Positions 54,426 through 61,207 of a DNA stretch of 61,207 nt are shown here, one piece after another; the first letter of the stretch is position 1; every line of letters begins with the position of its first letter. Below the pieces are notes generated by a model, which was given only the letters and a program-made list of their open reading frames with translations, was not told the origin of the DNA and ran no database searches. The stretch is taken from positions 1-61,207 of the forward strand of contig JAOPXC010000442.1 of assembly GCA_025965335.1 (NCBI GenBank). The letters run 5' to 3'. A program made the translations under genes and the position numbers. This stretch comes from Nocardioides sp. (GTDB lineage: Bacteria; Actinomycetota; Actinomycetes; Propionibacteriales; Nocardioidaceae).

Positions 54426-55678
54426 GATGCTGACACCCCCGTGCCGTTGAGGACTGAAGCTGGCACTTCTCGCTCCGGCGGTGGGCCGCTGTTCGGACGG
54501 GTTGCCCATTGCCCCAGGGCCTGGAGCAGGGTGACCCGGGCGAGCACGCCGACGACGCGGCGGTCGTCGTCCACGACGGCCAGCGCCTTGGGGTTGCCCG
54601 CGCTCAGGGGGAGCAGCTCGGACAGGTGGCTGGCGGCGGAAACGCTGACCACCTGGCGGTCGAGAATGCCGTCGAGTGTCTCCATGCCGTCCCTGACCGC
54701 CGCCACGACCGCCTCTTCGTCGACCGCACCGCAGAGCTTCTTCTGCCGGTCGACGACGAACAGGCGTGCGGTCTGGTGCTCCCGCATCAGCTTGTGAACC
54801 GACCGTGGCCCCTGCTCGGACCCGACAAGGGCGACCGGCGGAGTCATCACCGAGCCTGCTGTCAGCACGCGCGTCCGATCCACATCCTGGACGAACTGGG
54901 CAACGTAGTCGTTCGCGGGGTTGTTGAGGATCTGCTCGGCGGTTCCGATCTGGACGATCCGGCCGTCGCGCATCATCGCGATCCTGTCCCCGAGACGCAT
55001 CGCTTCGTTGAGGTCGTGCGTGATGAAGAGGATGGTCTTGCCCAGCTTGTGCTGGAGCTCGACGAGCTGGTCCTGCATCTCCCGCTTGATCAGCGGGTCC
55101 AGCGCGCTGAACGCCTCGTCCATCAACATGATGTTGGTGCCGGCGGCGAGAGCGCGAGCCAGGCCGACGCGCTGCCGCATGCCACCCGACAGCTGTCCCG
55201 GCAGGGAGTCCTCCCAACCTTTGAGGCCCACCAGACGGAGCGCTTCCTTGGTCCGGCGCTCGCGGTCGTCCCGGGGGATGCCCTGGATCTGCAGACCGTA
55301 GGCGGCGTTCTCTCCCACCGTCCGGTGCGGGAACAGCGCGAAGTGCTGGAAGACCATGCTGACCTTCTCGCGCCGGGTGGCCCTGAGCTGTTGCTGGTTC
55401 ATCGTGACGATGTCCTCGCCGTAGACCAGCAGCTCGCCTGCGGTCGGCTCCAAGAGCCCGTTCACCATCCGGATCAGCGTCGACTTGCCGGAGCCGGAAA
55501 GCCCCATGACGACGAAGATCTCTCCCTCGCGGACCTCGAACGAGGCGTCGATCACCGCGGCTGTGATGCCCTCCTTCCGGAGCTCCTCCCGGGTCGCTCC
55601 GCCCCGGAGACGTGCGACGCCCTTCTCTGGGCGTTTGCCGAAGACCTTGTAGGTCTCGCGGGCCACGATCGCATTCAT
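54422..55678 (-). CDS. proV: Betaine ABC transporter ATP-binding protein with CBS domains
   Basis: 418 residues. Walker A VVMGLSGSGKSTLIRMVNGL, signature GQLSGGMRQRVGLARALAAG, Walker B IMLMDEAFSALDPLIK. The C-terminal 150 residues form two CBS-like repeats (VMTPPVALVGSEQGPRSVHK; VVSVSAASHLSELLPLSAGN), the ionic-strength or nucleotide-sensing module of OpuA/ProV importers. It is first in the operon, downstream of the TGTGATCACA site at 55917, implying induction with the proline and hydroxyproline genes rather than by osmotic stress alone. Confidence 0.93.
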   Translation of the reverse strand: MNAIVARETYKVFGKRPEKGVARLRGGATREELRKEGITAAVIDASFEVREGEIFVVMGLSGSGKSTLIRMVNGLLEPTAGELLVYGEDIVTMNQQQLRATRREKVSMVFQHFALFPHRTVGENAAYGLQIQGIPRDDRERRTKEALRLVGLKGWEDSLPGQLSGGMRQRVGLARALAAGTNIMLMDEAFSALDPLIKREMQDQLVELQHKLGKTILFITHDLNEAMRLGDRIAMMRDGRIVQIGTAEQILNNPANDYVAQFVQDVDRTRVLTAGSVMTPPVALVGSEQGPRSVHKLMREHQTARLFVVDRQKKLCGAVDEEAVVAAVRDGMETLDGILDRQVVSVSAASHLSELLPLSAGNPKALAVVDDDRRVVGVLARVTLLQALGQWATRPNSGPPPEREVPASVLNGTGVSAS

Positions 55679-55916
55679 GTGTCGGACTCCCGTCGGTGAT
55701 GCTCTGCCGCCCTCAACTCACGGTTCACGTTGAAGCGGAGCTTCGAGGCGCGAAGACTTACTGCCGTGGTGTTGGGGTGCCTGGACCCGGTCGGTAGTAG
55801 AAGGGCCGGCCTTCGCAACTGACGCCGGTGGGACCCGACCTGGACGTGTTGCTCACGGGACCCTCTCAGCGGGGAAGCTCATGCACAAGTTCGGCTGCTG
55901 TGTATCCGAGACGTTC

Positions 55917-55931
55917 TGTGATCACAGATCA
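55917..55931. promoter_or_regulatory. TGTGATCACA operator, copy 3, at the transporter promoter
   Basis: TGTGATCACAGATCA, 239 bp upstream of proV on its coding-strand side. The same 15-mer appears in reverse orientation at the other end of this divergent gap (copy 4). No gene is apparent in 55679-56254. Confidence 0.65.
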
Positions 55932-56138
55932 GGCTAGGTGTGTCCCAGGCCACTGTCAAGGTCTCGTTCCCGGGCGACTTCCGCGCCTTGTGGTCCGACT
56001 GTCGCCGTTCGAGGAGCGCCAAACCTTGGCGTTTCCGCGCTCACGCCAGGCCGGATGGGCCCACGTACGGGGGGCGGTTGATCACCTCCTGACGGCGCGC
56101 CACCGCCGCGAAGATCAACTCCCACGCAAGGGTTGTCG

Positions 56139-56153
56139 TGATCTGTGATCACA
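56139..56153. promoter_or_regulatory. TGTGATCACA operator, copy 4, at the amine oxidase promoter
   Basis: Inverted copy of the 15-mer at 55917 (TGATCTGTGATCACA on the plus strand), about 100 bp before the amine oxidase ATG. Each divergent operon therefore has its own correctly oriented site. Confidence 0.65.
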
Positions 56154-56254
56154 CTTACAGTGATGGTTCGTGTGCCTTCGGCAGGGCCGCTAGATCCGGC
56201 ACCGCTCGAAGCCCGCCGCGGCCCAACCATCGGACAACACAGAAAGACAGGCCC

Positions 56255-57661
56255 ATGGCAGACGACATGGTGGATGTGGCGATCATCGGCGCCGGCATCG
56301 CCGGCCTGACCGCAGCGTGGCGGCTACGACATGACGACATCGTGGTGCTCGAAGCCGACCACCGAGTCGGTGGCCGCATTCGTTCGGAGCGCCGCGGTCC
56401 GTACTGGCTGAACTGGGGCGGGCACGTCTACGACGGGGGCACCGCATCCGCCACCCAGCGACTGCTCCGCGACACCGGATTCGAGTCACGCCCGGTGCCC
56501 GGCAACCTCGCCGGTCTCAGCATGAACGACAAGCTGTTGCTCAGTGGCCGGGTCGAGACCTTTCCGTTCAGGATCCCGATGTCCTGGCGCGATCGAGCCA
56601 GCCTGATCCGGGCCGGCGCCAAGGTCCGTTTGGCGGTTGCCCGCTACGCACGACTCTCGAAGCGGCGCGCGGGCGAGGACGAGGCCACCCGTCAGCAGCG
56701 GGTCTACGACTTCATGAACGATCGTTCCTTCGCGGACTTCATCGGCCAGCTGCCCGAGGATGCCGAGGCGCTCTTCAAGCCCACAGTGACCCGCTCCTCC
56801 GCCGAGATGCACCAGATCTCCGCCGGAGCCGGTGTCGGCTACTTCAACCTGGTCTGGAACATCGGCGCCGGTCTGTCGCACAGCATCGTCGGCGGCCCCT
56901 CGACCCTCACCGAGGGAATCGCCGATGCGCTCGGTGCGCGCGTGCACCTCGGCGCCCAGGTCGAGGAAGTGATCCACAAGAAGGACTCGGTCCTCGTCCG
57001 TTACCGCCAGAACGGCACCGAACGCGAGGTGCAGGCACGGTGCGTCGTTCTCGCCACCACGGCGAGTGTGAGTCACCGCGTGGCGGTCGATCTCAACGAT
57101 GACGTCCGACAGGCGCTGGCTCGGGTCGAGTACGGCCCCTTCGTGAGCGCGGCGTTCCTCACCAACGAGACCGACCGCCAGCCCTGGGACGACACCTACG
57201 CGGTCGCGACGCCCAAGCGCTCCTTCAACGTCGTGCTCAACATGTCGAACAACGTGCACGGATACACACCAGAGCGACAGCCGGGCAGCAGCTTCATGGC
57301 GTTCTCCCCGGCCGGCCTCGCCCGAGAGCTGCTGGAGCAGGATGACGACACCATCCTCAGGACCTACATCGAAGATCTCGATGCGGTGCTGCCCGGCGTC
57401 GCCTCCCACCTCGTCGAGGCGGAGGTAGCGCGGTGGCACGAGGCGTCGCCGTACTGCTTCCCTGGCCGAGCAAAGCTGCAGCCGATCCTCACGCGGCGCG
57501 CGGGCCGCGTGATGCTGGCCGGCGACTACCTCGGCACTCAGTACACGGAGAGCGCGGTCCACACCGGTTTCACCGCGGCTGAGGCTGCCGCACAGGTCCT
57601 TGCCACCGAGCGACACAAGCGTCCGTCGGCCGCGCGACCACCGAAGTCGACGGCCTCCTAG
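56255..57661 (+). CDS. FAD-dependent amine oxidase-family protein
   Basis: 468 residues from ATG 56255; an earlier in-frame start at 56138 is rejected because it lies in the operator. The FAD fold is VDVAIIGAGIAGLTAAWRLR then LEADHRVGGRIRSERRGPYW, the GG-doublet motif of flavin amine/protoporphyrinogen oxidases. The C-terminal FAD contact is GRVMLAGDYLGTQYTESAVH. It heads an operon with a DHDPS-family enzyme and an aldehyde dehydrogenase. In that setting it could oxidise a cyclic amino acid such as D-4-hydroxyproline or an N-methyl derivative to the pyrroline. That role is inference. Confidence 0.75.
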   Translation: MADDMVDVAIIGAGIAGLTAAWRLRHDDIVVLEADHRVGGRIRSERRGPYWLNWGGHVYDGGTASATQRLLRDTGFESRPVPGNLAGLSMNDKLLLSGRVETFPFRIPMSWRDRASLIRAGAKVRLAVARYARLSKRRAGEDEATRQQRVYDFMNDRSFADFIGQLPEDAEALFKPTVTRSSAEMHQISAGAGVGYFNLVWNIGAGLSHSIVGGPSTLTEGIADALGARVHLGAQVEEVIHKKDSVLVRYRQNGTEREVQARCVVLATTASVSHRVAVDLNDDVRQALARVEYGPFVSAAFLTNETDRQPWDDTYAVATPKRSFNVVLNMSNNVHGYTPERQPGSSFMAFSPAGLARELLEQDDDTILRTYIEDLDAVLPGVASHLVEAEVARWHEASPYCFPGRAKLQPILTRRAGRVMLAGDYLGTQYTESAVHTGFTAAEAAAQVLATERHKRPSAARPPKSTAS

Positions 57662-57701
57662 GCCCACCCTCCCCGAACTGCCCATACCCAAGGAGTCCCC
57701 G

Positions 57702-58616
57702 ATGTCCCAGAACCTGAACGGCGTCCTGAGCGCCCTCGTCACCCCCTTCGACAGCGAAGGCGCGGTCGACGAAACCACCCTGCGACGAGTCGTCGATCGC
57801 AACATCGACGGCGGTGTCCACGGCGTCGTGGCGTGCGGTTCCACCGGAGAGTTCACCACCCTCAGCGGCGCCGAGCGACGCATGGTCGTCGAGACGGTGA
57901 TCGACCAGGTCGCGGGCCGGGTGCCGGTGGTGGCCCAGACCGGCGCGCAGTCCACCGCTGAGGCCATCCAGCTCTCGCAGCACGCCGAGAAGGCGGGTGT
58001 CTCGGTGCTGATGGTGGTCACGCCGTACTACGAGCCGCTCTCGATCGAGGAGACGAAGCTCTACCTTCGGACCGTCGCCGACTCGGTGAGCATTCCGGTG
58101 ATGCTCTACAACCTGCCGGTCGCGACCGGCGTCAACATGACGCCCGAACTCGTCGGCGAGCTCGCACGAGAGGTCGAGAACATCCAGTACGTGAAGGACA
58201 CCACGGGCGACATCGCGCAGGCCGGAAAGCTGATCCACCACTACGGGGACGTCGTCTCGACCTTCGTCGGGTGGGACTCGCTGCTGCTCGCCGCGCTGAC
58301 CGAGGGCGCCGCCGGAGTCATGGCCGGAACCGCGAACGTCATCCCAGCCGAGCTCGTCTCGATCCATGCAGCCATCGCCGACCGCGACCTGGACCGGGCT
58401 CGGACCGAGTGGGAACAGCTCTATCCCCTGATGGACGCGATCATGTCGGCGCCCTTCGTCTCGGCCGTCAAGGCCGCGCTCAACGCCAGGGGGTTCGAGG
58501 TGGGGAACCCGCGGCTCCCCCTGCTGCCCGTCGACCCGGATGTGGACGCCGCCATCGCCCGTCTGGCGGCCGCCCTCCCCTCCGCGCCGATGCCCCGCCA
58601 CGCGGCGGTCGGCTGA
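57702..58616 (+). CDS. DHDPS-family lyase, possible Pyr4H2C deaminase of the hydroxyproline route
   Basis: 304 residues from ATG 57702 (AAGGAG upstream). Family residues: VVACGSTGEFTTLSGAERRM, proton-relay Tyr in IPVMLYNLPVATGVNMTPEL, Schiff-base Lys in NIQYVKDTTGDIAQ. The lysine-biosynthetic enzyme is unlikely to sit here. Between an amine oxidase and an aldehyde dehydrogenase, the function that fits is deamination of 4-hydroxy-pyrroline-2-carboxylate to 2-oxoglutarate semialdehyde. Alternatives are other keto-acid lyases. Confidence 0.7.
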   Translation: MSQNLNGVLSALVTPFDSEGAVDETTLRRVVDRNIDGGVHGVVACGSTGEFTTLSGAERRMVVETVIDQVAGRVPVVAQTGAQSTAEAIQLSQHAEKAGVSVLMVVTPYYEPLSIEETKLYLRTVADSVSIPVMLYNLPVATGVNMTPELVGELAREVENIQYVKDTTGDIAQAGKLIHHYGDVVSTFVGWDSLLLAALTEGAAGVMAGTANVIPAELVSIHAAIADRDLDRARTEWEQLYPLMDAIMSAPFVSAVKAALNARGFEVGNPRLPLLPVDPDVDAAIARLAAALPSAPMPRHAAVG

Positions 58617-58694
58617 CCTACTCGCCGACGGACGGCCCGGACCAGCCCACGACGCAGTCGTCTCGAACACACCTCGGACACACAAGGAGTGCAC

Positions 58695-60197
58695 ATGTCC
58701 ATCATCGACCAGACCGCCAGCGTCGTACGACGCACGGAGACGCCGGCGTTCGACCCCGCCATCCTCCCGCCGGCCGGACACTTCATCGACGGTGCGTTCG
58801 TCGAGGCACCGGATGCCGAGCTGCTCGACATCGTCAACCCGGCCTCGGAGGAAGTGATCACCGGAGTCGCGAACGGCACCACGGCAGACGTCGATCGGGC
58901 CGTCGCCGCCGCCACCAAGGCGAAGGACTCCTGGGCGAGACTGGTGCCCAAGGAGCGATCCGAGATTCTGCACGCCGTCGCCGATCGGATCGCGGAGAGC
59001 CGCGGCGTACTCGTCCGCCTGGAGTCCGCCAACACCGGCAAGCCCGTTTCGGTGGCCGGCGATGACGTCGACGGCACGATCGACACGTTCCGGTTCATGG
59101 CGGGCGCGCTCCGCGCAAGGACCTCGATGGCCGCCGGGGACTACGCAGAGAATCACCTGTCGGTGATCCTTCGGGAGCCGCTCGGCGTCATCGGCGTCGT
59201 CACCCCGTGGAACTATCCGTTGCTGATGGCCGCCTGGAAGATCGCGCCCATCCTCGCCGCCGGCAACACCCTGGTGATCAAGCCGTCGGAGCAGACGCCG
59301 TTGTCGACGTTGAAGCTCGCCGAGCTCCTCGGTGACCTCCTGCCAGCGGGCGTGCTCAACGTCGTGACCGGCCTCGGACCCGTCGTCGGATCCCGTCTCG
59401 CGTCGCATCCCGACATCGACATGATCGCGTTGACCGGTTCGGTCGGCAGCGGCCGGGCCGTCGCCCGCGACGCTGCGGAAAGTCTCAAGCGGGTCCACCT
59501 CGAGCTCGGCGGGAAGGCCCCCGTCGTTGTGTTCGACGACGCCGACCTCGACCTGGTGGCGACCTCACTCCGGGTCGCCAGCTTCTACAACTCCGGCCAG
59601 GAGTGCGGTGCCGCGTGCCGCGTGCTGGTGCACGAGTCGGTTGCGGACCAGCTCGTTGACCGGCTCGTTGCGCAGGTGCGCGAGCTGGTCGTCGGCGTAC
59701 CGGACGCGGGCGACGACGTCGAGGTCGGCCCGCTCGTCTCGAAGGCACACTACGACCGCGTGCTCGGACACCTCGAACGGGCCCTCGCTGAGGGCGCTCG
59801 TGCGGCCACCGGCGGCGGAGCGATCGACGGAACCGGCTACTTCGTGCAACCGACCGTGCTCGTCGACATGCCGGTGGGCGCGGCCTGCACCCAGGAGGAG
59901 ATCTTCGGTCCGGTGGTGACGGTCGAGACGTTCTCCGACGAGGACGAGGCGATCGCGCGCGCGAACGAGGTGCCCTTCGGCCTGTCGGCCTCGATCTGGA
60001 CCGAGAACGCCCGGCGCAGCCACGACGTGGCCGCTCGCATCGACGCAGGGACCGTGTGGGTCAACTCCCACCTGGTGCTGGCCAACGAGGTGCCGTGGGG
60101 TGGGTTCAAGGGTTCGGGCTACGGGCGCGACCTGTCGATCTACGCACTCGACGACTACTCCCGCACCAAGCACGTCATGTACAACCACGGCCGGTGA
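58695..60197 (+). CDS. NAD-dependent aldehyde dehydrogenase (betaine aldehyde / semialdehyde type)
   Basis: 500 residues from ATG 58695 (AAGGAG at 6 bp). IGVVTPWNYPLLMAAWKIAP and NTLVIKPSEQTP bind cofactor, LELGGKAPVVVFDDADLDLV has the general base, and FYNSGQECGAACRVLVHESV the catalytic Cys. The PWGGFKGSGYGRDLS ending is typical of BADH/aminobutyraldehyde/KGSA dehydrogenases. In this operon it most likely oxidises 2-oxoglutarate semialdehyde to 2-oxoglutarate, though it is not of the same ALDH branch as the enzyme at 938. Betaine aldehyde is an alternative. Confidence 0.85.
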   Translation: MSIIDQTASVVRRTETPAFDPAILPPAGHFIDGAFVEAPDAELLDIVNPASEEVITGVANGTTADVDRAVAAATKAKDSWARLVPKERSEILHAVADRIAESRGVLVRLESANTGKPVSVAGDDVDGTIDTFRFMAGALRARTSMAAGDYAENHLSVILREPLGVIGVVTPWNYPLLMAAWKIAPILAAGNTLVIKPSEQTPLSTLKLAELLGDLLPAGVLNVVTGLGPVVGSRLASHPDIDMIALTGSVGSGRAVARDAAESLKRVHLELGGKAPVVVFDDADLDLVATSLRVASFYNSGQECGAACRVLVHESVADQLVDRLVAQVRELVVGVPDAGDDVEVGPLVSKAHYDRVLGHLERALAEGARAATGGGAIDGTGYFVQPTVLVDMPVGAACTQEEIFGPVVTVETFSDEDEAIARANEVPFGLSASIWTENARRSHDVAARIDAGTVWVNSHLVLANEVPWGGFKGSGYGRDLSIYALDDYSRTKHVMYNHGR

Positions 60198-60206
60198 GCC
60201 ATGCCG

Positions 60207-60224
60207 CCGGCAGCTCAGCCGGCC
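60207..60224. terminator. Hairpin after the aldehyde dehydrogenase gene
   Basis: GCCGGC (60207-60212), loop AGCTCA, GCCGGC (60219-60224), 9 bp beyond the stop codon. Short, but well placed to end the operon. Confidence 0.35.
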
Positions 60225-60344
60225 AGCTCATCTCCAGTCGTAGACGACGGGGCGCGGTCAGGTGTGAGTGACTCGAGGCCGCGCGGTGCCGTCAGGGGCA
60301 CGACAGAAATCCTCATCGTCGAGTCGGGGTCGTGTCGGCGCTCG

Positions 60345-60610
60345 AGGGCTTGCTCCACTGTCCGCCGGGGTGAGGACTGGTCCGGTATTGGTGACCACGA
60401 GCGTGGTCATTTCGTCGTCAGAAGATGTCGTGACCTCGATCCGGCCGCCGTCCGAGGTGTACTTAACGGCGTTCTCGGTTGCCGACGAGTCGCTCGATAA
60501 GTTTGGGATCGCCAATAGTGTTCGCGCTCGGAGTGACCGACTTAACGTTGACGGACTTGTTGGCGACCTTGGCTGGGGCAACGCCGCAGGCGTCTACCTC
60601 GATGCCTTCA
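60345..60610 (-). pseudogene. Sensor histidine kinase ATPase-domain relic
   Basis: One minus-strand frame gives SANTIGDPKLIERLVGN and stops; the next gives ENAVKYTSDGGRIEVTTSSD then TTLVVTNTGPVLTP. Joined, this is the N-box to central strand of a HATPase_c domain with a small deletion/frameshift at the N-box. H-box and G-boxes are absent. It resembles the VanS-like actinobacterial kinase class but is too short to assign further. Confidence 0.6.
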
Positions 60611-61020
60611 ACCGCGTCCGTAGGCATGCCGAGTAGCCACCCGACTCCCTGACGAACTGTGGCGCGCGTGAAACCCGCGCGCCGGCATGCCGCAATCCGC
60701 GCGTGTACGAGGGTGCCTCATTTCGCCGCCTATGCCCGTCAAGTCGCGACTTCCTCACGAGCCGTCGACCGGCCGCCCCGGTACCCAGAGAACGACCGCC
60801 CCTCGCGACCTCAAATGCACTCATGCCTCTGTTGTCGCCGGCAAACACCGGAAGCGTGCAGTCGTGTCACACGCTCATGCGATGGGTTAGTGAGTTCGCA
60901 TGACCTCTGGGTCAACGGGAAAGCTCCGTGCCGAGCGCAGCACGTCATAGGCATCCCGGGTCGCGCGACAGTACTGGCGTGGCAGGCTGATGTAGCCGTT
61001 GCGCTACCGCAGGCCCTCCC
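60611..61020. other. Stretch without a recognisable gene
   Basis: No coding sequence is supported. It includes GACCTCTGGGT at 60902-60912, a further copy of the attachment-core-like sequence. Confidence 0.4.
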
Positions 61021-61027
61021 AGACGCT

Positions 61028-61065
61028 CAGAGGCCGCCTTCCGGAACTCCGGAAAACGGCCTCTG
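61028..61065 (-). terminator. Nested hairpin downstream of the tRNA fragment
   Basis: Outer arms CAGAGGCCG (61028-61036) and CGGCCTCTG (61057-61065) enclose inner arms TTCCGG (61039-61044) and CCGGAA (61049-61054). It lies 21 bp beyond the 3' end of the tRNA-Met fragment on the same (minus) strand, as expected for a native tRNA terminator. Confidence 0.6.
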
Positions 61066-61086
61066 CTTTGCTGTTTCAACCTTTGT

Positions 61087-61128
61087 AGCGGGGGCAGGAT
61101 TTGAACCTGCGACCTCTGGGTTATGAGC
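61087..61128 (-). tRNA. tRNA-Met (CAT) 3' half, truncated at the anticodon arm
   Basis: The minus strand reads GCTCATAACCCAGAGGTC, then the T arm GCAGGTTCAAATCCTGC, then CCCCGCTAC: anticodon loop with CAT, variable region, T arm and acceptor 3' strand. Upstream of GCTCAT the sequence no longer pairs with the anticodon stem, and no D arm or 5' acceptor strand follows. It is a 3' fragment, the usual scar where an element has integrated into a tRNA gene, not a functional tRNA. Confidence 0.75.
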
Positions 61129-61207
61129 GAAATCTAGCGGCGTGTCGCGACCTCCGGATCCACGCTCGCAGCAAGGTGTCCATGCGGTATATTCGCAGGT
61201 CAGAGGC
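61111..61207. repeat. Attachment-site-like repeat, right copy (cut by window edge)
   Basis: Blocks GACCTCTGGGTT (61111-61122), TCCACGCTCGC (61159-61169) and CAGGTCAGAGGC (61196-61207) match those at 10781-10865 in order and orientation. The first block is within the tRNA fragment; the others lie beyond it, in what should be element DNA. Confidence 0.4.

Noticed and set aside
42832-56153. TGTGATCACA sites as CRP/FNR-type sites
   Set aside because: CRP needs TGTGA-N6-TCACA; here the half-sites abut with no spacer, which fits GntR-type operators better.
56138-56254. N-terminal extension of the amine oxidase from 56138
   Set aside because: The extension is translated from the TGTGATCACA promoter region and is Arg/Ser/Pro-rich; the FAD fold starts right after ATG 56255.
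60659-61126. Open frame ending in GAGFEPATSGL
   Set aside because: This C terminus is the well-known translation of a reverse-strand tRNA 3' half; the frame has no domain and overlaps the tRNA fragment and its terminator.
1-61207. CRISPR arrays, rRNA genes, intact prophage or intact insertion sequences
   Set aside because: No regularly spaced repeats, rRNA-like sequence, transposase or phage structural gene was recognised on either strand.

Overview
The window is high-GC DNA with dense codon use, many four-base ATGA/GTGA gene overlaps and GTG starts, typical of an actinomycete. A Nocardioides-like or related soil actinobacterium is my guess; no rRNA or other phylogenetic marker is present. 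Almost everything is catabolic and accessory.

Region 1 (1-10590) is a catabolic block: a CaiB/BaiF CoA-transferase (cut by the window edge), an RraA/HMG-aldolase-like protein, a ketoglutarate-semialdehyde dehydrogenase, a ThDP decarboxylase/synthase, a GntR regulator, an L-2-hydroxyglutarate oxidase, a DHDPS/KdgD-like dehydratase, a fumarate-reductase-like flavoprotein, a MaoC hydratase and an MFS transporter. The half-site TGTC(T/A/G)AC recurs in its three promoter gaps, so it looks like one regulon feeding 2-oxoglutarate. Its substrate is unknown.

Region 2 (about 10600-17150) is a foreign patch. It has an attachment-like repeat, the start of a tyrosine integrase, a broken PIN toxin gene, and then a complete-looking glycopeptide-resistance set, vanS-vanR (minus) diverging from vanH-vanA-vanX (plus). 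The vanR and vanH promoters share a CGTATCGCC-type motif with 11-bp periodicity, a candidate VanR box.

Region 3 (17150-25385) has a HutD-like protein, a LysR regulator, a short large-type NAD-glutamate dehydrogenase, a DAO-family oxidase and an M20 carbamoylase/allantoate-hydrolase-like enzyme, then a decayed gene.

Region 4 (25386-42783) is a glycine-betaine/sarcosine pathway: an IclR regulator, a Rieske betaine monooxygenase and its reductase, GntR, a monomeric sarcosine-oxidase-like flavoprotein, and a tightly overlapping operon glyA-soxB-soxD-soxA-soxG-sdaA-formate dehydrogenase. It ends in a purU pseudogene. N-methyl carbons would leave through folate and formate, and glycine through serine to pyruvate.

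Region 5 (42784-60197) handles proline, hydroxyproline and probably their betaines: proline dehydrogenase, GntR, P5C dehydrogenase, a Pyr2C-reductase-like enzyme, a MOSC protein, two-subunit aconitase X (cis-3-hydroxyproline dehydratase type), a DddP-like M24 enzyme, glutathione-independent formaldehyde dehydrogenase, a betaine ABC transporter, and an operon of flavin amine oxidase, DHDPS-family enzyme and aldehyde dehydrogenase that fits 4-hydroxyproline breakdown. A perfect TGTGATCACA palindrome occurs four times, upstream of proline dehydrogenase and at both ends of the transporter/amine-oxidase gap, tying these units together. A proline-racemase-family relic lies at 29.7 kb.

The right edge (60198-61207) holds a histidine-kinase relic, a terminator-like hairpin and the 3' half of a tRNA-Met, the usual scar of integration into a tRNA gene. 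Sequence beyond that scar resembles the repeat at the left edge of the van patch.
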